This document shows, in pieces, positions 61,435 through 64,000 of a DNA stretch of 64,000 nucleotides. The first letter of the stretch is position 1. Each line of letters begins with the position of its first letter. The notes under the pieces were generated by a model. The model was given only the letters and a program-made list of their open reading frames with translations, searched no databases and was not told where the DNA came from. Made by a program: the position numbers and the translations under genes. Source of the stretch: Acidobacteriota bacterium (GTDB lineage Bacteria; Acidobacteriota; Terriglobia; Bryobacterales; Bryobacteraceae); the NCBI GenBank assembly GCA_003223115.1, contig QHXW01000089.1, positions 1 through 64,000 of the forward strand, given 5' to 3'.

Positions 61435-62202
61435 TTGTCAGAATTCGCCAAAGAGCTTGAAGTGGCTCGCGCGGCCGCGTGCCGTGCGGGTGAGATCGCG
61501 CTGCGCTACCGCGAAGAGGAAATTGGTTTCGACTCGAAGTCCGACGACTCCCCGGTGACCGCGGCAGACCGCGAATGCGAGCGGGTGATCGCGCAGGCGC
61601 TCGAAGAGGCCTTCCCGGAGGATGGTTTGCTGGGCGAGGAAGGGGCGGCCAAGAAATCACGCAGCGGCCGGCGCTGGATTATCGACCCCATTGACGGCAC
61701 CCGCGATTACATTCGTGGAATCCCGGTGTGGGCGAATTTGATCGGGTTGGAGCAGGACGGTGAGGTGGTCGCCGGCGTGGCTCATTTCCCGGGCCGCGGC
61801 GAGACCTATTTCGCCTCCCGCGGAACAGGCGCCTATGTCAATGACCGCCGCTTGCGGATATCGAATATCGCCAGCATTTCGCAGGCGTCACTGTGCCTGA
61901 CCGGTTTGAACTCCTTCTACAAGTATTCCTTCTCGGGCGAGCTGTTGCATTGGATCAAGCCGTTTTGGTCCGTGCGCTGTTTCGGCGGCAGCATCGATGC
62001 CATGCTGGTGGCGCGCGGCGAGGCCGAAGTCTGGATCGAATCCATTGTGAAACCGTGGGACCTGGCGGCACTCAAAATCATTTCCGAGGAGGCGGGCGCC
62101 GAGTTCTTCGATTTTTCCGGACAACTAACCATCAGCGGCGGCAATGCTGTGGCTTGCGTTCCCACCCTGGCTGCGGAAGTGCTCCGGTTTTTGAGCCGAT
62201 AG
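61435..62202 (+). CDS. Inositol monophosphatase family phosphatase (HisN-like)
   Basis: A 255-residue metal-dependent phosphatase. TTG start at 61435, 7 bases after AAGGAGAAT. GLLGEEG (Glu metal ligand), WIIDPIDGTRDYIRG (DPIDGT metal site) and ESIVKPWDLAALKIISEEAG (WD motif) are present. The segment AGVAHFPGRGETYFASRGTGAYVN resembles the HisN-type histidinol-phosphatases as much as inositol monophosphatases. It ends three bases before the alcohol dehydrogenase gene, so the two form a pair. Confidence 0.88.
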   Translation: MSEFAKELEVARAAACRAGEIALRYREEEIGFDSKSDDSPVTAADRECERVIAQALEEAFPEDGLLGEEGAAKKSRSGRRWIIDPIDGTRDYIRGIPVWANLIGLEQDGEVVAGVAHFPGRGETYFASRGTGAYVNDRRLRISNIASISQASLCLTGLNSFYKYSFSGELLHWIKPFWSVRCFGGSIDAMLVARGEAEVWIESIVKPWDLAALKIISEEAGAEFFDFSGQLTISGGNAVACVPTLAAEVLRFLSR

Positions 62203-62205
62203 CGG

Positions 62206-63240
62206 ATGCGAGTAGCCGAACTGACCGGTGTGCGCCGATTTCAGGTTGCGGAGCACGAACTCTCCGAGCCTGGCCCGGCTGAGGTGCAGGTGCGCGTGGC
62301 AGCGGTCGGCGTGTGCGGCTCAGACCTTCATTCGTATTCGGAAGGGGCAGTCGGCGATACGCCGTGCATCTATCCCATGGTCTTGGGACATGAGCCGGCG
62401 GGCGTTGTGGTGAAGACGGGATCGGCCGTCTCGGGGTGGGCGCCGGGGGATCGCGCCGCATGCGAGCCGTCGCTTTTTTGTTACCACTGCGAGTTTTGCC
62501 TCTCAGGCCATCACAACGTTTGTGCGAACTTGCGCTTCATGAGCCAGCCGGAAGATCCGGGATTTTTTCGGGAGTACGTCAATTTGCCGGCGGGTAACCT
62601 GTTGGCAATTCCCACAGAGATGAGCCTTGGCGAGGCTACATTAATCGAGCCGCTGGCGGTGATATTGCACTCGATGAATTTTGTTCAGATGAAGCCGGGC
62701 GAAACCGTGGCAGTGTTCGGCGCGGGACCGATCGGTTTATTAACCGTGATCGTCCTGAAGCTCGCCGGCGCGGCGCGCGTCTGGTCCATTGACCCCGTGG
62801 CTCATCGGCTCGAACTGGCGCGTGCGGTGGGCGCCGACGCAGTCATCGATTCCCATGAAGCGGATGCAGTCCGTCAGATCCTGCGCGAGACAGGAAATCG
62901 TGGCGTCGATGTTTCGGTCGATTGCGGTGGAAAGTACGACAGTATCAACCAATGCATTCGTGTGACGCGTAATGCGGGCCGCGTCGTGGTCACTGCGATT
63001 CCCTCCGAGGTCCGCGTGCCAGTAGAGTTTCACATTTGGCGCCGCAAAGAGTTGGCGCTTTACAACGTGCGACGCTCGAACCACGAATCCAATGCTGCGA
63101 CCGGTATTTTGCGCGATCACGCGAAGCTCTTCGGACCCATCATTACGCACCGGCGGCCGCTCGACCAGATCAGCCAGGCGTTCGCACAACTCGAGCACTA
63201 CGAAGACGGAGTGGGAAAACTACTGATCACGCTCGATTAG
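62206..63240 (+). CDS. Zinc-dependent medium-chain alcohol/sugar-alcohol dehydrogenase
   Basis: A 344-residue MDR dehydrogenase. GVCGSDLHSYSEG (catalytic zinc Cys), GHEPAG (His-Glu), the structural zinc cysteines in CYHCEFCLSGHHNVC, EPLAVILHSM, and the NAD site VFGAGPIGLLTVIVLKLAGA are present. It resembles L-iditol/sorbitol or threonine dehydrogenases. The structural-zinc loop holds all four Cys. It follows the phosphatase by 3 bases, which suggests a sugar-phosphate or polyol pathway. Confidence 0.88.
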   Translation: MRVAELTGVRRFQVAEHELSEPGPAEVQVRVAAVGVCGSDLHSYSEGAVGDTPCIYPMVLGHEPAGVVVKTGSAVSGWAPGDRAACEPSLFCYHCEFCLSGHHNVCANLRFMSQPEDPGFFREYVNLPAGNLLAIPTEMSLGEATLIEPLAVILHSMNFVQMKPGETVAVFGAGPIGLLTVIVLKLAGAARVWSIDPVAHRLELARAVGADAVIDSHEADAVRQILRETGNRGVDVSVDCGGKYDSINQCIRVTRNAGRVVVTAIPSEVRVPVEFHIWRRKELALYNVRRSNHESNAATGILRDHAKLFGPIITHRRPLDQISQAFAQLEHYEDGVGKLLITLD

Positions 63241-63272
63241 GATGAGCGTAGTGCGGACGCTTGAGAAAGTTA

Positions 63273-63545
63273 CTAGCCCGTGCGCGCCGGCTGTCGCGGG
63301 GCTGGCGCACCGCGAAGCAAACCTTCGGTGCTCAGATCTTCGTCGATTTCCGGCCAATGAATTCCGTAGCCACCACCGCTGATCTGCCAGTGCTTCCGTT
63401 GGGCTTCGGTCGCGTCCAGCAACTTCGGATACCAGACCAGGGGCACGGTGATGGTCCTGCCATCCATAAGACCGACGCTCAGACTCTCGTCCGTAAAACT
63501 GACGGAAGAAACTCGTTCATCAGCCGCGAGCGCCAAAATACCCAT
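63273..63545 (-). CDS. DUF2442 family protein
   Basis: A ~90-residue protein. VSSVSFTDESLSVGLMDGRTITVPLVWYPKLLDATEAQRKHWQ has the DUF2442 pattern (V..F.D..L.V.L.DGR...VPL.WYPRL..A....R..W). The family is often encoded right after DUF4160 and is treated as a probable antitoxin-like partner. The start (ATG 63545, or 63554) overlaps the end of the upstream DUF4160 gene by 26-35 bases. Confidence 0.75.
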   Translation of the reverse strand: MGILALAADERVSSVSFTDESLSVGLMDGRTITVPLVWYPKLLDATEAQRKHWQISGGGYGIHWPEIDEDLSTEGLLRGAPAPRQPARTG

Positions 63546-63762
63546 CCCACGCATCCAAGAGTTCTTGATTGTGTTCTACTAACAACGATTGTACCCTGCG
63601 TAATTCGACCGCGCTGAAGCCCAGGTTCCGGGCCAGAGTGACCGGTCCCAACCAGAATTTAGCCGACAGGGCATCCCGGTCCACGTGAATGTGAGGTGGC
63701 TCGCTCGTTTCGTGGCTGTAGAAATAGAATCGGTATGGACCCAGCCGTAATACCGTAGGCAT
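63520..63762 (-). CDS. DUF4160 family protein
   Basis: An 80-residue protein from ATG 63762: MPTVLRLGPYRFYFYSHE, then PPHIHVDRDALSAKFWLGPV (the DUF4160 signature P.H.H......AKFWL), NLGFSAVELRRVQSLLVEHNQELLDAWDGYF. DUF4160 is a small family often paired with DUF2442. A purine-rich AAAGGAG directly precedes the ATG, which is closer than normal; a start at a non-ATG codon a few triplets upstream is possible. The pair behaves like a two-gene toxin-antitoxin-style module. Confidence 0.75.
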   Translation of the reverse strand: MPTVLRLGPYRFYFYSHETSEPPHIHVDRDALSAKFWLGPVTLARNLGFSAVELRRVQSLLVEHNQELLDAWDGYFGARG

Positions 63763-63850
63763 CTCCTTTAACCCTAACCACCGAGGGTCGTGCCAACATC
63801 CCGACGCCCTACTCGTTCTTGATGTGTTCTTGCTTTTGACAAGTGCTCGT

Positions 63851-64000
63851 CTACTTCTCACTATCCATGAAGTAGTACCCGATCATATGGCACGCGATCA
63901 TGTGGCCGTCTTCAATGCGGCCCATGTGCGGTGCGGCAACCTGAATGTTGAGCTGCGCCATTGGTCCCAGTTTGCCGCCATCGCGGCCGGTGAGCGCAAT
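63851..64000 (-). CDS. SIS-domain sugar-phosphate isomerase, C-terminal end (partial)
   Basis: The last 49 residues of a gene that begins beyond the window: IALTGRDGGKLGPMAQLNIQ, VAAPHMGRIEDGHMIACHMI, GYYFMDSEK then TAG at 63851. GRDGGKLGPMA and IEDGHMIACHMIGYY are the C-terminal SIS signature of phosphoheptose isomerase-like (GmhA/DiaA) proteins. This would fit the LPS-related gene set at the other end of the window, but only the tail can be judged. Confidence 0.65.
   Translation of the reverse strand: MALTGRDGGKLGPMAQLNIQVAAPHMGRIEDGHMIACHMIGYYFMDSEK

Noticed and set aside
1-64000. tRNA, rRNA or CRISPR loci
   Set aside because: I saw no T-arm GGTTCGAATC-like sequences in a cloverleaf context, no rRNA blocks and no regularly spaced repeats.

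Overview
The window looks like a chromosome segment of a GC-rich, Gram-negative soil bacterium of the Acidobacteriota, most likely the Bryobacterales/Solibacter lineage. The main evidence is a secreted protein at 26281-29259 that ends in the TIGR03437-type C-terminal domain typical of Solibacter-like genomes. Supporting signs are several Tat-exported 'RRxF' proteins, heme-binding CxxCH/HEAT dehydrogenase-like proteins and Gfo/Idh oxidoreductases. I see no rRNA, tRNA or CRISPR array.

Layout. 0-7 kb: housekeeping run on + (Trm112-like, heptosyltransferase-like GT9, MsbA-like ABC exporter, YicC, gmk, rpoZ, coaBC, type 4 uracil-DNA glycosylase), then dodecin on -. 7.3-15.6 kb: a Tat-exported DUF362 protein, an unknown protein, two tandem paralogues of an unknown family, a Lys/Ala-tailed protein, a beta-propeller protein and small membrane or exported proteins. 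15.6-29.3 kb, mostly -: metH, a frameshifted GGDEF gene, DUF4440 copies, two APC permeases, thiE, a rearranged S9 peptidase, PrxQ and a large metallopeptidase-like protein. 29.4-44.1 kb: Gfo/Idh enzymes, a GT2-methyltransferase fusion with sugar genes, the heme-synthesis operon hemX-hemA-hemC-cobA/hemD, a rhomboid protease and a heme-binding HEAT protein. 44.1-54.9 kb: accessory region (below). 55-64 kb: broken DUF1080 gene, amidohydrolase, acyl-CoA ligase, small unknowns, HisN/IMPase-like phosphatase, zinc alcohol dehydrogenase, DUF4160/DUF2442 pair, and the end of a SIS-domain sugar-phosphate isomerase.

The most interesting region is 46.7-54.8 kb. Seven co-directional genes encode a coiled-coil protein, PspA/IM30, a TauA/NrtA-like solute-binding domain fused to a peptidoglycan-binding OmpA domain, an ABC permease and ATPase of the nitrate/taurine type, a membrane-anchored coiled-coil protein and an AAA+ ATPase. 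PspA belongs to the ESCRT-III superfamily, so the pairing with an AAA+ ATPase recalls ESCRT-III/Vps4. I infer an envelope-sensing or membrane-remodelling machine. The cluster lies between two direct copies of a ~95-bp repeat. The left copy is split by a 2.45-kb IS1-family element with 17-bp inverted ends, an 8-bp target duplication, passenger genes and a deleted transposase. A decayed REP-associated transposase lies inside the cluster.

The window is rich in broken genes: GGDEF, DUF1080, DUF4440, S9 peptidase, REP transposase, IS1 transposase, plus a gmk without a standard start codon. Some frameshifts could be assembly errors. The large rearrangements (inversion, truncations, transposon) cannot be explained by base-call error alone.
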